A stretch of DNA of 28,359 nucleotides from Oscillibacter sp. UBA6647 (GTDB lineage: Bacteria; Bacillota; Clostridia; Oscillospirales; Oscillospiraceae). The notes under the pieces were generated by a model. That model was not told where the DNA came from. It did no database searches and worked only from the letters and a program-made list of their open reading frames with translations. Below are positions 6,669-15,031 of this stretch, piece after piece. The translations under genes and the position numbers were made by a program. Location: positions 1 through 28,359 of the forward strand of contig DKLF01000104.1 of assembly GCA_002455655.1 (NCBI GenBank), in the 5' to 3' direction. Numbering within the stretch: position 1 is the first letter of the stretch; each line of letters begins with the position of its first letter.

Positions 6669-7625
6669 ATGGACCAGTCCCGCAAGGTATTCAAGGCCGC
6701 GCTTGCCCAGCAGCGCAAATCCGCAGAAACCCGCCGCTTGGCCCCCGCCATGCGAGTGCTCAAGGCCCTCCACAGCGCGGGAGCACCGGAAGCAATGACG
6801 GTGGAGGAGCTGGAGCGCCAGCGCCGGAGTCAGGAGCTTTTGGGCAATCTCACCGCCGACATGGCGGACATGAGCTGGGAGCCGTTTGACCTTGCCGGAA
6901 TGCCTGCGGCGTGGATGCGCTTGCAGCGGCCCCACCGGCGCAGGCGCGCCGTGCTGTACTGCCACGGCGGGGGCTATACCAGCGGAAACCTTGGCTATTC
7001 CAAGGTGCTCTCCTCCAAGCTCACCAAGGCCACGGGCTTTGATGTTCTGACCTTTGAATACCGCCTTGCCCCGGAGCACCCATACCCGGCGGCGGTGGAG
7101 GACGGGCTGCGTGCGTGGGATTATCTCATGCGCCTAGGCTACGGTGCGCGGGACGTGGTGGTGGCGGGAGACAGCGCGGGGGGAAATCTCGCGCTGGTGC
7201 TGTGCCACCGGCTGAAGGCCGCCGGTCGGATGCTGCCCGCCGCCCTGATCCTCATGTCCCCGTGGACGGATATGACCGCCTCCGGTCCCTCTTACACGGA
7301 ACGAGCCGAGATTGACCCCATGCTGACGCTGGAGTATATCCACGCTGTGCGGGAAGTATACGCCGGGAAGGAAAATCTGCGCAGCCCCAGCCTTTCCCCC
7401 CTGTTCGGAAATTTTGCGGACTTTCCCCCCACGCTTGTGCAGGTGGGGTCCTATGAAATTCTCTATTCCGACGCGGAAGCGCTGTGCCATGCCATGAAGG
7501 CAGCGGGCGCGGAGTGCCGTCTGGAGGTCTGGGAGGACATGTGGCATGTGTTCCAGATGTTCCCCATTAAAAAGGCGGCGGCGGCTATGGAGCAGATTGC
7601 CCTGTTCCTTCTGGAACTGCTCTGA
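6669..7625 (+). CDS. Alpha/beta hydrolase, hormone-sensitive-lipase (GDSAGG) family
   Basis: This 318-residue esterase/lipase belongs to the HSL family (abhydrolase_3). Present are the oxyanion-hole motif HGGGY (99-103), 'YRLAPEHPYPAA' (131-142), and the nucleophile elbow GDSAGG (167-172) with Ser169. The acid is likely Asp268 in 'ILYSDAEAL', and the base is His293 in 'MWHVFQMF'. The catalytic triad is therefore complete. The first ~85 residues form the cap seen in this family. No signal peptide is visible, so it acts in the cytosol on small esters or acyl groups. It is divergent from an acyltransferase, which suggests opposite or coupled steps on the same ester or acetylated compound (inference). 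RBS AAGGAGG is 7 bases before the ATG. No clear terminator follows. Confidence 0.92.
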   Translation: MDQSRKVFKAALAQQRKSAETRRLAPAMRVLKALHSAGAPEAMTVEELERQRRSQELLGNLTADMADMSWEPFDLAGMPAAWMRLQRPHRRRRAVLYCHGGGYTSGNLGYSKVLSSKLTKATGFDVLTFEYRLAPEHPYPAAVEDGLRAWDYLMRLGYGARDVVVAGDSAGGNLALVLCHRLKAAGRMLPAALILMSPWTDMTASGPSYTERAEIDPMLTLEYIHAVREVYAGKENLRSPSLSPLFGNFADFPPTLVQVGSYEILYSDAEALCHAMKAAGAECRLEVWEDMWHVFQMFPIKKAAAAMEQIALFLLELL

Positions 7626-7669
7626 AATTCATCAATCTGAAAATTTACGCCCGTCCCCGCAGATTCCAG

Positions 7670-7698
7670 TTGATAATTTGAAAAATTTATAGTAGAAT
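7670..7698 (+). promoter_or_regulatory. Promoter of the SRP RNA (and probably dnaX)
   Basis: TTGATA (7670-7675), 17 bp, TAGAAT (7693-7698), each 5 of 6 to consensus, within an AT-rich segment. The start of transcription is expected near 7705, just before the RNA's closing stem. Confidence 0.85.
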
Positions 7699-7716
7699 AG
7701 ATACACTTTGAATGAA

Positions 7717-7853
7717 GTCCTCCGCTTGCAGCCGCGGAGCCGGTCTCGCGCAATGGACGCCTGCTAATCATGTCAGGCGGGGAACCGAGCAGCATCGTGC
7801 GGGATGTTCCATGTGCCGCGAGGGCGCCGGTTCCGTGGCTGCAAACGGAGGAC
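7717..7853 (+). ncRNA. ffs: Signal recognition particle RNA, small type (4.5S-like)
   Basis: The conserved SRP helix-8 signature is present: GTCAGG (7770-7775), CGG, a GGAA tetraloop, CCG, and AGCAGC, equivalent to the E. coli GUCAGG..GGAA..AGCAGC core. The downstream 'GTGCGGGATGT' matches the E. coli 'GUGYCGGGAUGU' region. The arms pair end to end: 7717-7724 with 7846-7853, GCAGCC (7728-7733) with GGCTGC (7837-7842), GGAGCCGG with CCGGTTCC, and CTCGCG with CGCGAG. The RNA binds Ffh and targets nascent membrane and secreted proteins. At ~137 nt with its ends closed directly, it lacks the Alu domain of the ~270-nt Bacillus RNA. Its position just before dnaX matches the scr-dnaX order of Firmicutes. 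Exact ends may differ by several bases. Confidence 0.93.
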
Positions 7854-7868
7854 TTATTCTGTCTTTTT
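7854..7868 (+). terminator. T-rich 3' end of the SRP RNA
   Basis: The closing stem of the SRP RNA is followed by a T-rich run ending in TTTTT (7864-7868). The RNA itself may act as terminator hairpin, or may be cut from a dnaX read-through transcript, because the dnaX ribosome site begins 3 bases later. Confidence 0.5.
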
Positions 7869-7884
7869 GAAAGGAGGCGGTGGT

Positions 7885-9723
<1,839 letters not shown>

Positions 9724-9724
9724 A

Positions 9725-9751
9725 TGCGGCGCGTGCTTTTAGCCGCGTTTT
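9725..9751 (+). terminator. Weak terminator after dnaX
   Basis: GCGGC (9726-9730) pairs with GCCGC (9742-9746), followed after one G by TTTT. A second hairpin just downstream (9758-9780) has a GC stem with a TTCG tetraloop but no T tract. Together they may tune dnaX read-through into ebfC rather than stop it. Confidence 0.4.
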
Positions 9752-9827
9752 AAAGCCGGGGCGCGTTCGCGTGCGTCCCCGCCTGCAAACATACACTTTA
9801 AACAAATTTGAAAAGGAGCCTTGCTTT

Positions 9828-10196
9828 ATGAGTTACAGTGCCCGCCGTGGATTTACCAACGGCAGTATGCGCCCCTCCGGGGCCGCCCGTCAGCAGGAGA
9901 TGCAGCAGAAGATTCAGGAGATGCAGGAGGCCATGAACACCGCCCAGAGTGCGGTTGAGGTTCAGGAATTTACTGCCAGCGTGGGCGGCGGCGCAGTGGA
10001 GGCCAAGGTCAACGGGAAAAAGGAAATCCTGTCCGTCAACATCAAACCCGAGGCCGTGGACCCCGAGGACGTGGAGATGCTTCAGGACCTGATCGTTTCC
10101 GCTGTAAACGAGGCGCTGCGTCAGGCGGGAGACGCCATGGAGGCCAGCCTGAACGACATCACCGGCGGCATGGATCTGGGAGGCTTCTCCCTGTAA
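9828..10196 (+). CDS. ebfC: YbaB/EbfC family nucleoid-associated protein
   Basis: This 122-residue DNA-binding nucleoid-associated protein is of the YbaB/EbfC family (B. subtilis YaaK). The typical helical start 'QQKIQEMQEAMNTAQSAVE' is followed by the conserved 'VGGGAVEAKVNGKKEILSV', 'VDPEDVEMLQDLIVSAVNEAL' and a Gly/Met-rich tail. The family forms dimers that bind DNA without strong sequence specificity. It follows dnaX as in most bacteria, 104 bases downstream. An upstream in-frame ATG at 9771 is rejected because AAGGAG (9813-9818) sits 9 bases before the ATG at 9828 and homology begins after it. The N-terminal ~20 residues (Ser/Arg/Gly-rich) are longer than in YaaK. recR, the usual next gene, is missing. 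Confidence 0.93.
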   Translation: MSYSARRGFTNGSMRPSGAARQQEMQQKIQEMQEAMNTAQSAVEVQEFTASVGGGAVEAKVNGKKEILSVNIKPEAVDPEDVEMLQDLIVSAVNEALRQAGDAMEASLNDITGGMDLGGFSL

Positions 10197-10206
10197 AACA
10201 TCGCGT

Positions 10207-10240
10207 AAAAAGTCCGCAGGCTGTGCTTGCGGACTTTTTT
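10207..10240 (+). terminator. Terminator of dnaX-ebfC
   Basis: A 12-bp perfect stem (10207-10218 with 10228-10239) with 9-nt loop ends in six T (10235-10240). The mirror A-run on the left makes it potentially active in both directions. The DUF4127 ribosome site (GGAGG, 10248-10252) lies just after it, so that gene depends on read-through or on a promoter I could not identify. Confidence 0.9.
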
Positions 10241-10256
10241 GCAAATTGGAGGCACG

Positions 10257-12023
10257 ATGAAAAAAACTGCTTTAAAGCTACTTTCCGCCGCTCTATCCCT
10301 GACCCTTCTTTTGGGGGCGGCAGGCTGCGGGCAAAGGCAGGCGGCAGACCCAGAGGGGCCTGCCAAGCTCGCCTACGTTCCGCTGGACGACCGCCCGGAC
10401 AATGTGGAGCGGGCGGTGTATCTTGCGGAGTCTCTGGACTATAAGCTGCTGCTGCCGGATTCCGCGCTTTATGCCACAAAACTGGATAGTCAGCCCCTTA
10501 ACCCCAACGGGGAACAGTCCGGCGACCGGGCCGCGCTGTACGAGTGGGTGCTCCGGCAGGAGGCGGAGGGCTGCGACCGCTACATTCTCTCCTTGGACCA
10601 GCTTCTCTCCGGAGGCTTGGTGGGCTCCCGGGCCCTTGCGGGGGAAAATCCCGTCACACTGTCGGATGGAACAACGCTTACGGAGACGGCGTTGCTGGAA
10701 AACCTTCTCTCCGTTCTCTCACAAGACGAAAACAACCGGGTCTGGCTGTTGGACAGCGTGATGCGTCTGGCTCCCACGGTGGGATACGGCGGCTTTGGCC
10801 TGAACGAATACGCCGCCCTGCGAAATTACGGCGCGATGGCCCGCCCCCATTTGGCGGGAGACGATCTGCGCGTCGACCTCATCACGGCGGACTACCGTCT
10901 GGGGACCGACGGTCAGCCGTTGGCTGTCCAGTCCGCTGAGCCGCTGCCGGAGGGAGCGCTTTCCCAATACTTGTCCGCGCGGGAACGAAAGCTCAATCTG
11001 GGCGCGCATCTGCTGGACCTGCTGGACGATGAAACCCACAAAAATTTTAGTGTCTTAATCGGTGTGGATGACTCCTCCTTGGAGGACAGCATTCAAAAAA
11101 ACGAGATTGCCTACCTCTCCGCCCATCTGCGGGAGGGAGACTGGCTCCTCTCCGGGGTGGACGATCTGGCGTTTAAAGCCATTTCCGCCCTGTATCTGCA
11201 AGACTGCGGGTGGGAGGGAGCGAAGGCGTCTCTTCGATACATCGGGGGACTGGAAGCAGAGCCCGCCTGCGCCTATGACTATCAGCCTTTAAACGTGGTG
11301 GTGGATCAGCATCTGGAGTTTTTCAAGCTGGAAAGCCTCTCCGGAACCAGAGGGGCGGACCTGCAAATTCTGGTGCTCACCGCTCCGGCGGAGCCGGAGC
11401 GCACCGGGGACTATGCATGGGCGCTGAACAACGCACTTGCGGAAAACCGAAAAAACAAGCTCCCCACCATTTTGATTGACGCGTCCAACGACGCTTACGG
11501 CACCGTGATACACGACGCGCTGACGCAGCAAGCGGAGCTGAGTGTTCTTTTGGCCTATTCCGGGTTTTTGGACATGGCCATTGTCACCGGCACGGCTTTG
11601 TCCCACGGGGTGGCGCGGTATGCCTGGCTGACCCACTCCCCCTCCCCCGAGACAAACGACGCGGCCAACACCGCCTTTGTGAAGTCTCTGTCCGACGGGG
11701 TCATCAAAGACTTCGCCTTCCGCAACACCGTGCGCAACGACCTGTACGCCTACGTCCGGGAGGATCTGGGAGGCAGCCCCGACAATTTCTATCGGCCTGA
11801 AATTGACTCGGCAGCGGTGCTGGCCCGGCTGGAAACAGATATGCAAGGCTCCGCCGCGCCGGTGCTTGCCAATTTCAGCGGCGGGAAACTGATCACCAGT
11901 CTGTCCCCGTGGGTGGAAGAGGACTGCGGCACGCTGACGATTTCCAATTACCGTTTTCCTTGGAACCGGGTCTTTGAAATCGGCATGGACATTGACCGGG
12001 AGACAACCGCACCGGAGCCCTGA
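10257..12023 (+). CDS. DUF4127 family lipoprotein
   Basis: This 588-residue protein has a lipoprotein signal peptide: MKK start, a hydrophobic core (residues 6-19) and lipobox AAGC with Cys24, so it should be anchored to the outer face of the membrane. The mature part opens with 'KLAYVPLDDRPDN', a DUF4127 mark, and contains 'LSLDQLLSGGLVGSR', 'LIGVDDSSLEDS' and 'PTILIDASNDAYGT'. Several Asp-rich strand ends suggest a Rossmann- or phosphatase-like core. No enzyme activity is established for this family to my knowledge. The frame extends upstream to 10227 inside the terminator; the ATG at 10257 is chosen because GGAGG precedes it and the signal peptide begins there. It stands in the place where recR is usually found after ebfC. 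Confidence 0.85.
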   Translation: MKKTALKLLSAALSLTLLLGAAGCGQRQAADPEGPAKLAYVPLDDRPDNVERAVYLAESLDYKLLLPDSALYATKLDSQPLNPNGEQSGDRAALYEWVLRQEAEGCDRYILSLDQLLSGGLVGSRALAGENPVTLSDGTTLTETALLENLLSVLSQDENNRVWLLDSVMRLAPTVGYGGFGLNEYAALRNYGAMARPHLAGDDLRVDLITADYRLGTDGQPLAVQSAEPLPEGALSQYLSARERKLNLGAHLLDLLDDETHKNFSVLIGVDDSSLEDSIQKNEIAYLSAHLREGDWLLSGVDDLAFKAISALYLQDCGWEGAKASLRYIGGLEAEPACAYDYQPLNVVVDQHLEFFKLESLSGTRGADLQILVLTAPAEPERTGDYAWALNNALAENRKNKLPTILIDASNDAYGTVIHDALTQQAELSVLLAYSGFLDMAIVTGTALSHGVARYAWLTHSPSPETNDAANTAFVKSLSDGVIKDFAFRNTVRNDLYAYVREDLGGSPDNFYRPEIDSAAVLARLETDMQGSAAPVLANFSGGKLITSLSPWVEEDCGTLTISNYRFPWNRVFEIGMDIDRETTAPEP

Positions 12024-12068
12024 AAAAACGGAGCGCCGTGGGAAAATCCCACGGCGCTCCGCTTTTTT
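12023..12068. terminator. Bidirectional terminator between convergent genes
   Basis: A perfect 15-bp stem (12029-12043 with 12047-12061) has a 3-base loop, six A on the left and six T (12063-12068) on the right. It can stop both the DUF4127 transcript and the minus-strand transcript of the membrane gene. Confidence 0.95.
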
Positions 12069-12098
12069 CATTTATGAGCCCGCGCGTGCTTGACCAGC

Positions 12099-12860
12099 TT
12101 ACAGCTCCTTGACGGTGTAGTACACAGCTAGAATAAAAATCGCAATACCCAGCACCCAAATGGCATAATAGGCAATGGTAGCGCTGAGCAGAGACAGCAC
12201 CACAGCAGCGGCGGAAAGCCCGCAAGAAACCATCAGGACCGTGCCGTCAGTATCCTTGGGAAGAATCCGAAGTGCACCAAGCATTCCGTCTGTCCGCTCC
12301 AGCTTCCGCGCCGCCATAAACGCGGCAGCCAGGAAAATAAGATAGACACAGGCGCCCGCGATCACAAGAACCTTCCACTGCTGGCTACCAATCCCATGGC
12401 GGCAGACCCATGTGGCAAACAGGCCCGTCCCCAGAATCGTCATGGCAAAAAAGCACTCCCGCGCGTACAGACACCAGAGCACCCCAAGCAGCATAGCAGC
12501 CGCCGTCAGCACGGTGAGCACGGTCACGCCGGTGGGGTACACCGCTTTGACCATCCAATTTCCGGCGGAGAGAAACAAGCCCGCAAACACCGCCGTCCAG
12601 ACCACCGTTTGCTTCCAGCCCCGCTCTTTTCTCCACAGCACAGCCAAGACCACACCCAGCGCCAGCAGCGCCGCGCCAATTCCCATCAGGGTTGGCATGG
12701 CCGCGTCCCAGCCCAGCATCTGGTCTATATTGCCGTTGACATAGTATTTTCGAACCATCAGCAGATAAATTTCCGCCAGACAGCCTCCGATAAAAAATTT
12801 AAGCGCACCGTTGAGGGGCGCGTTGTTCCGCTTCAGTTCTTCCCTGTCCCTTTTTTGCAT
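12099..12860 (-). CDS. Eight-helix membrane protein, unknown family
   Basis: This 253-residue integral membrane protein has a charged N-terminus (MQKRDREELKRNN) and about eight hydrophobic segments, near residues 15-37, 50-72, 80-99, 104-125, 130-150, 158-178, 197-217 and 223-246. I do not recognise the family. No transport or enzyme motif was seen. The open frame extends to an ATG at 12914, but GGAGG occurs just before the ATG at 12860 (9-base spacing) and the extra residues do not look coded. It has its own extended -10 promoter, back to back with the apbE promoter, so it is not part of that operon. Possible co-regulation through the shared 215-base gap is inference. Confidence 0.75.
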   Translation of the reverse strand: MQKRDREELKRNNAPLNGALKFFIGGCLAEIYLLMVRKYYVNGNIDQMLGWDAAMPTLMGIGAALLALGVVLAVLWRKERGWKQTVVWTAVFAGLFLSAGNWMVKAVYPTGVTVLTVLTAAAMLLGVLWCLYARECFFAMTILGTGLFATWVCRHGIGSQQWKVLVIAGACVYLIFLAAAFMAARKLERTDGMLGALRILPKDTDGTVLMVSCGLSAAAVVLSLLSATIAYYAIWVLGIAIFILAVYYTVKEL

Positions 12861-12922
12861 ATATCGCAACCTCCATGGGTTTTTCAAAATCAGCGCCGAG
12901 AAATGCCCACGCATACCGTGTT

Positions 12923-12951
12923 ATTCTAGCAGATTGTTCATCTCTTTGCAA
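12923..12951 (-). promoter_or_regulatory. Promoter of the eight-helix membrane protein
   Basis: Minus strand: TTGCAA (12946-12951), 17 bp, TAGAAT (12923-12928) preceded by TGC, an extended -10. The leader to the ATG at 12860 is about 55 bases. Confidence 0.75.
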
Positions 12952-12991
12952 GGGCTTTGGTGAAAAAAGCGAAGAGGGGCGGCTTCCCCGC

Positions 12992-13020
12992 TTGTTTGAC
13001 CGGCAAAATCGTGCTATACT
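12992..13020 (+). promoter_or_regulatory. Promoter of the apbE operon
   Basis: TTGTTT (12992-12997), 17 bp, TATACT (13015-13020) preceded by TGC, an extended -10. The leader of ~50 bases contains no obvious riboswitch; in particular no FMN-riboswitch core was seen. Confidence 0.65.
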
Positions 13021-13075
13021 GATAGTTCTCAAAGCGCTAGGTTTTTATCAAACTTTTAATATGAGGAATACACAC

Positions 13076-14137
13076 ATGAGACGTTTGCTTGCCGTCGCGC
13101 TGTGCGCGGCGCTGATCACGGGTCTTTCCTCCTGTGGACAGGAGGAAGGCACCTCCTCCGAATTTTATGCCATGGACACCAATATGTCTGTCACCGCCTA
13201 TGACGGCAACGCACAAAACGCCGTGAGCGCGGTGCGCGATGAGCTGTACAGTCTGGACCTGCGTCTTTCCCGCACGCGCATAGACAGCGCCATTTCCCGG
13301 CTGAATACCGGGGTGGGCCTGCCGGCGGAGGAAACGGATATCTCGCAGCTTATTACCTCCGCAATTGAATACAGTGACGCAACCGCCGGCGCATTTGACA
13401 TTACCGTGGCCCCGCTGGTTTCCGCCTGGGGCTTTACCACAGACCACTATCAGATTCCCAAGCAAAAGGAATTGGACCGCCTGCTGCCCCATGTGGGAAG
13501 CAGCCACATTCTCTTTGGCGGGGATGGTACAATTACCCTGGACGGGGGGACGAAGATCGATCTGGGCGGCATCGCCAAGGGGTATGCCTCCGACCTGTGC
13601 GAGGGGATTTTATCCGAAAGCGGCGTGACAAGCGCCATGGTATCCCTGGGGGGCAACATCTATGTCCGGGGCAGCAAGCCGGACGGGAGCGCCTGGCGAG
13701 TGGGCGTACAGGACCCCAAAAAACCCTCCGGCTTTGCGGGCGTTCTCTCACTGACGGATGCCTACGCCGTTACCTCCGGCGGCTATCAGCGGTATTTTGA
13801 GGAAAACGGCAAACGCTATCACCACATTCTAAACCCCGCCACCGGCTATCCCGCCGAAAGCGGCCTCACCTCCGTCACCGTGGTAGCTCCCGCAAACGGA
13901 GACAAGCACGGCAATGGCCCCGGTCACGGCACCATGTGTGACGCGTTTTCCACCGCCCTGTTTGTGATGGGGGAGGAAAAGGCCGTGGAGTTTTGGCGCT
14001 CCGGCGTCTATGATTTTCAGCTTGTGCTGGTGACAAAGGACGGTCGGGTTCTTGTGACCGACGGCCTTGCGGACAAATTTCAGCAGGAGGACGGCAGCGG
14101 CTATGCCTATGAGACAGTCTCCGGAAATCCGGCCTAA
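13076..14137 (+). CDS. apbE: ApbE-type FAD:protein FMN transferase, lipoprotein (FmnB-like)
   Basis: This 353-residue extracytoplasmic enzyme attaches FMN from FAD covalently to Thr/Ser of partner proteins. The lipoprotein signal ends in LSSC with Cys20. Family motifs are 'GAFDITVAPLVSAWGF' (105-120), 'KIDLGGIAKGYA' (160-171), 'LGGNIYVRG' (191-199), 'HILNPATGYP' (250-259) and 'DAFSTALF' (289-296), the last with the metal-binding Asp/Thr. A short Gly/His-rich insert (274-286) precedes that motif. The ATG at 13076 is chosen because GAGGAA lies 7 bases upstream and the signal peptide starts there. The next gene overlaps its end by 35 bases. No flavinylation target (FMN-binding domain protein) is in the window, so the substrate is elsewhere. 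Confidence 0.94.
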   Translation: MRRLLAVALCAALITGLSSCGQEEGTSSEFYAMDTNMSVTAYDGNAQNAVSAVRDELYSLDLRLSRTRIDSAISRLNTGVGLPAEETDISQLITSAIEYSDATAGAFDITVAPLVSAWGFTTDHYQIPKQKELDRLLPHVGSSHILFGGDGTITLDGGTKIDLGGIAKGYASDLCEGILSESGVTSAMVSLGGNIYVRGSKPDGSAWRVGVQDPKKPSGFAGVLSLTDAYAVTSGGYQRYFEENGKRYHHILNPATGYPAESGLTSVTVVAPANGDKHGNGPGHGTMCDAFSTALFVMGEEKAVEFWRSGVYDFQLVLVTKDGRVLVTDGLADKFQQEDGSGYAYETVSGNPA

Positions 14138-14507
14138 GCCCGCCGACGCGCTGGTGGCGCTGGCCGTCGTTCTTCTGGCCGCCGCGCTGGTGCTGGGCGT
14201 GTGGGGGCGCGGGACGGGAAGCGGGCTTTCCGCCGTCATCTCCGTGGACGGGCGGGTGACCGAGACGGTAAATCTCTCCCTTCTTTCCGGGCCGGAGGTG
14301 CGGGAGCTGACGGCAAATGGCTATACCCTCCTTCTCCGCCTGTCTCCCGACGGGGCGGAGGTATTGGAGGCGGACTGCCCCAATCAGGTGTGCGTCCGCA
14401 CCGGGGCGATCCACCGGGCGGGACAGAGCGTGGTGTGCCTCCCGGCGCGGATTTCGGTTATGCTGGCGGGAACCACGGATGACGGCGTGGACGCCGTGCT
14501 GGGGTGA
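14103..14507 (+). CDS. NusG domain II protein, EetA-like
   Basis: This 134-residue protein has one N-terminal transmembrane helix (about residues 15-35) and an outside-facing NusG-domain-II-like beta domain. The domain includes 'ISVDGRVTETVNL' and the family-typical 'ADCPNQVCVRTGAI' with two Cys, then 'VVCLPARISVML'. Proteins of this type, together with a Gx-type membrane partner and ApbE, occur in flavin-based extracellular electron transfer loci (EetA of Listeria). The start is ambiguous: ATG at 14103 or 14109, both after AGGAGG at 14085-14090. I use 14103. It overlaps the end of apbE and is followed 4 bases later by the membrane partner, indicating one translational unit. The redox role is inference. 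Confidence 0.85.
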   Translation: MPMRQSPEIRPKPADALVALAVVLLAAALVLGVWGRGTGSGLSAVISVDGRVTETVNLSLLSGPEVRELTANGYTLLLRLSPDGAEVLEADCPNQVCVRTGAIHRAGQSVVCLPARISVMLAGTTDDGVDAVLG

Positions 14508-14511
14508 TGGA

Positions 14512-15027
14512 ATGAAGCTGACAACAAAACAACTGACACTGTGCGCCGTACTCACCGCGCTGGCGCTGGCGCTGGGCTATGCGGAAAATCTGCTTCCCCT
14601 GTCCCTTGCCATTCCCCTGCCGGGGGTGAAGCTGGGGCTTGCCAATATCGTCACCGTTTTCGCGCTGTATGCGCTGGGCGCAGGGCAGGCACTTTTAATT
14701 CTCATCGCCCGGTGCACGTTGGGGGCGCTGTTCGCTGGAAATGTGAACGCGCTGTTGTTTTCCCTGCTGGGCGGGCTTTGCGCCATGGGGGCCATGTTCC
14801 TGCTGTCCCGATTCCGGCCTTTGTCGGTATACGGCGTGTCTGTGGGCGGCGCGGCGGCTCACAACTGCGGTCAGGTGGCGGCTGCGATTTTGACGCTTGG
14901 CAACGCGGCCCCTCTCTATTATCTTCCCCTTCTGCTTGGGGTATCCCTGTTTACCGGGGCTTTGAACGGCTTTGCGGCGGGACTTTTGTTCCGGGCGCTG
15001 GAGCACACCTCTTTAATGAAAGCGTGA
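14512..15027 (+). CDS. Gx transporter family membrane protein, EetB-like
   Basis: This 171-residue protein has about five transmembrane helices and family motifs 'PGVKLGLANIVTVFAL' (37-52) and 'AAAHNCGQVAAA' (about 118-129), as in the Gx transporter / 'heptaprenyl diphosphate synthase component I' family (PF07456). The old enzyme name is misleading; the fold resembles ECF-type S components. In Listeria the relative EetB sits in the extracellular electron transfer locus beside EetA. Here it follows the EetA-like gene by 4 bases, and the AAA+ gene starts 4 bases after its stop. It probably forms a membrane complex with the EetA-like protein (inference). A longer frame from 14317 overlapping EetA is rejected. 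Confidence 0.88.
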   Translation: MKLTTKQLTLCAVLTALALALGYAENLLPLSLAIPLPGVKLGLANIVTVFALYALGAGQALLILIARCTLGALFAGNVNALLFSLLGGLCAMGAMFLLSRFRPLSVYGVSVGGAAAHNCGQVAAAILTLGNAAPLYYLPLLLGVSLFTGALNGFAAGLLFRALEHTSLMKA

Positions 15028-15031
15028 GCGT

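Noticed and set aside
7804..7884. Upstream ATG extending dnaX by 27 residues
   Set aside because: It lies inside the SRP RNA; the GTG at 7885 has AAGGAGG at ideal spacing and matches the family N-terminus.
12015..12070. CRISPR or repeat array
   Set aside because: The palindromic sequences in the window are single terminators; no evenly spaced direct repeats were found anywhere.
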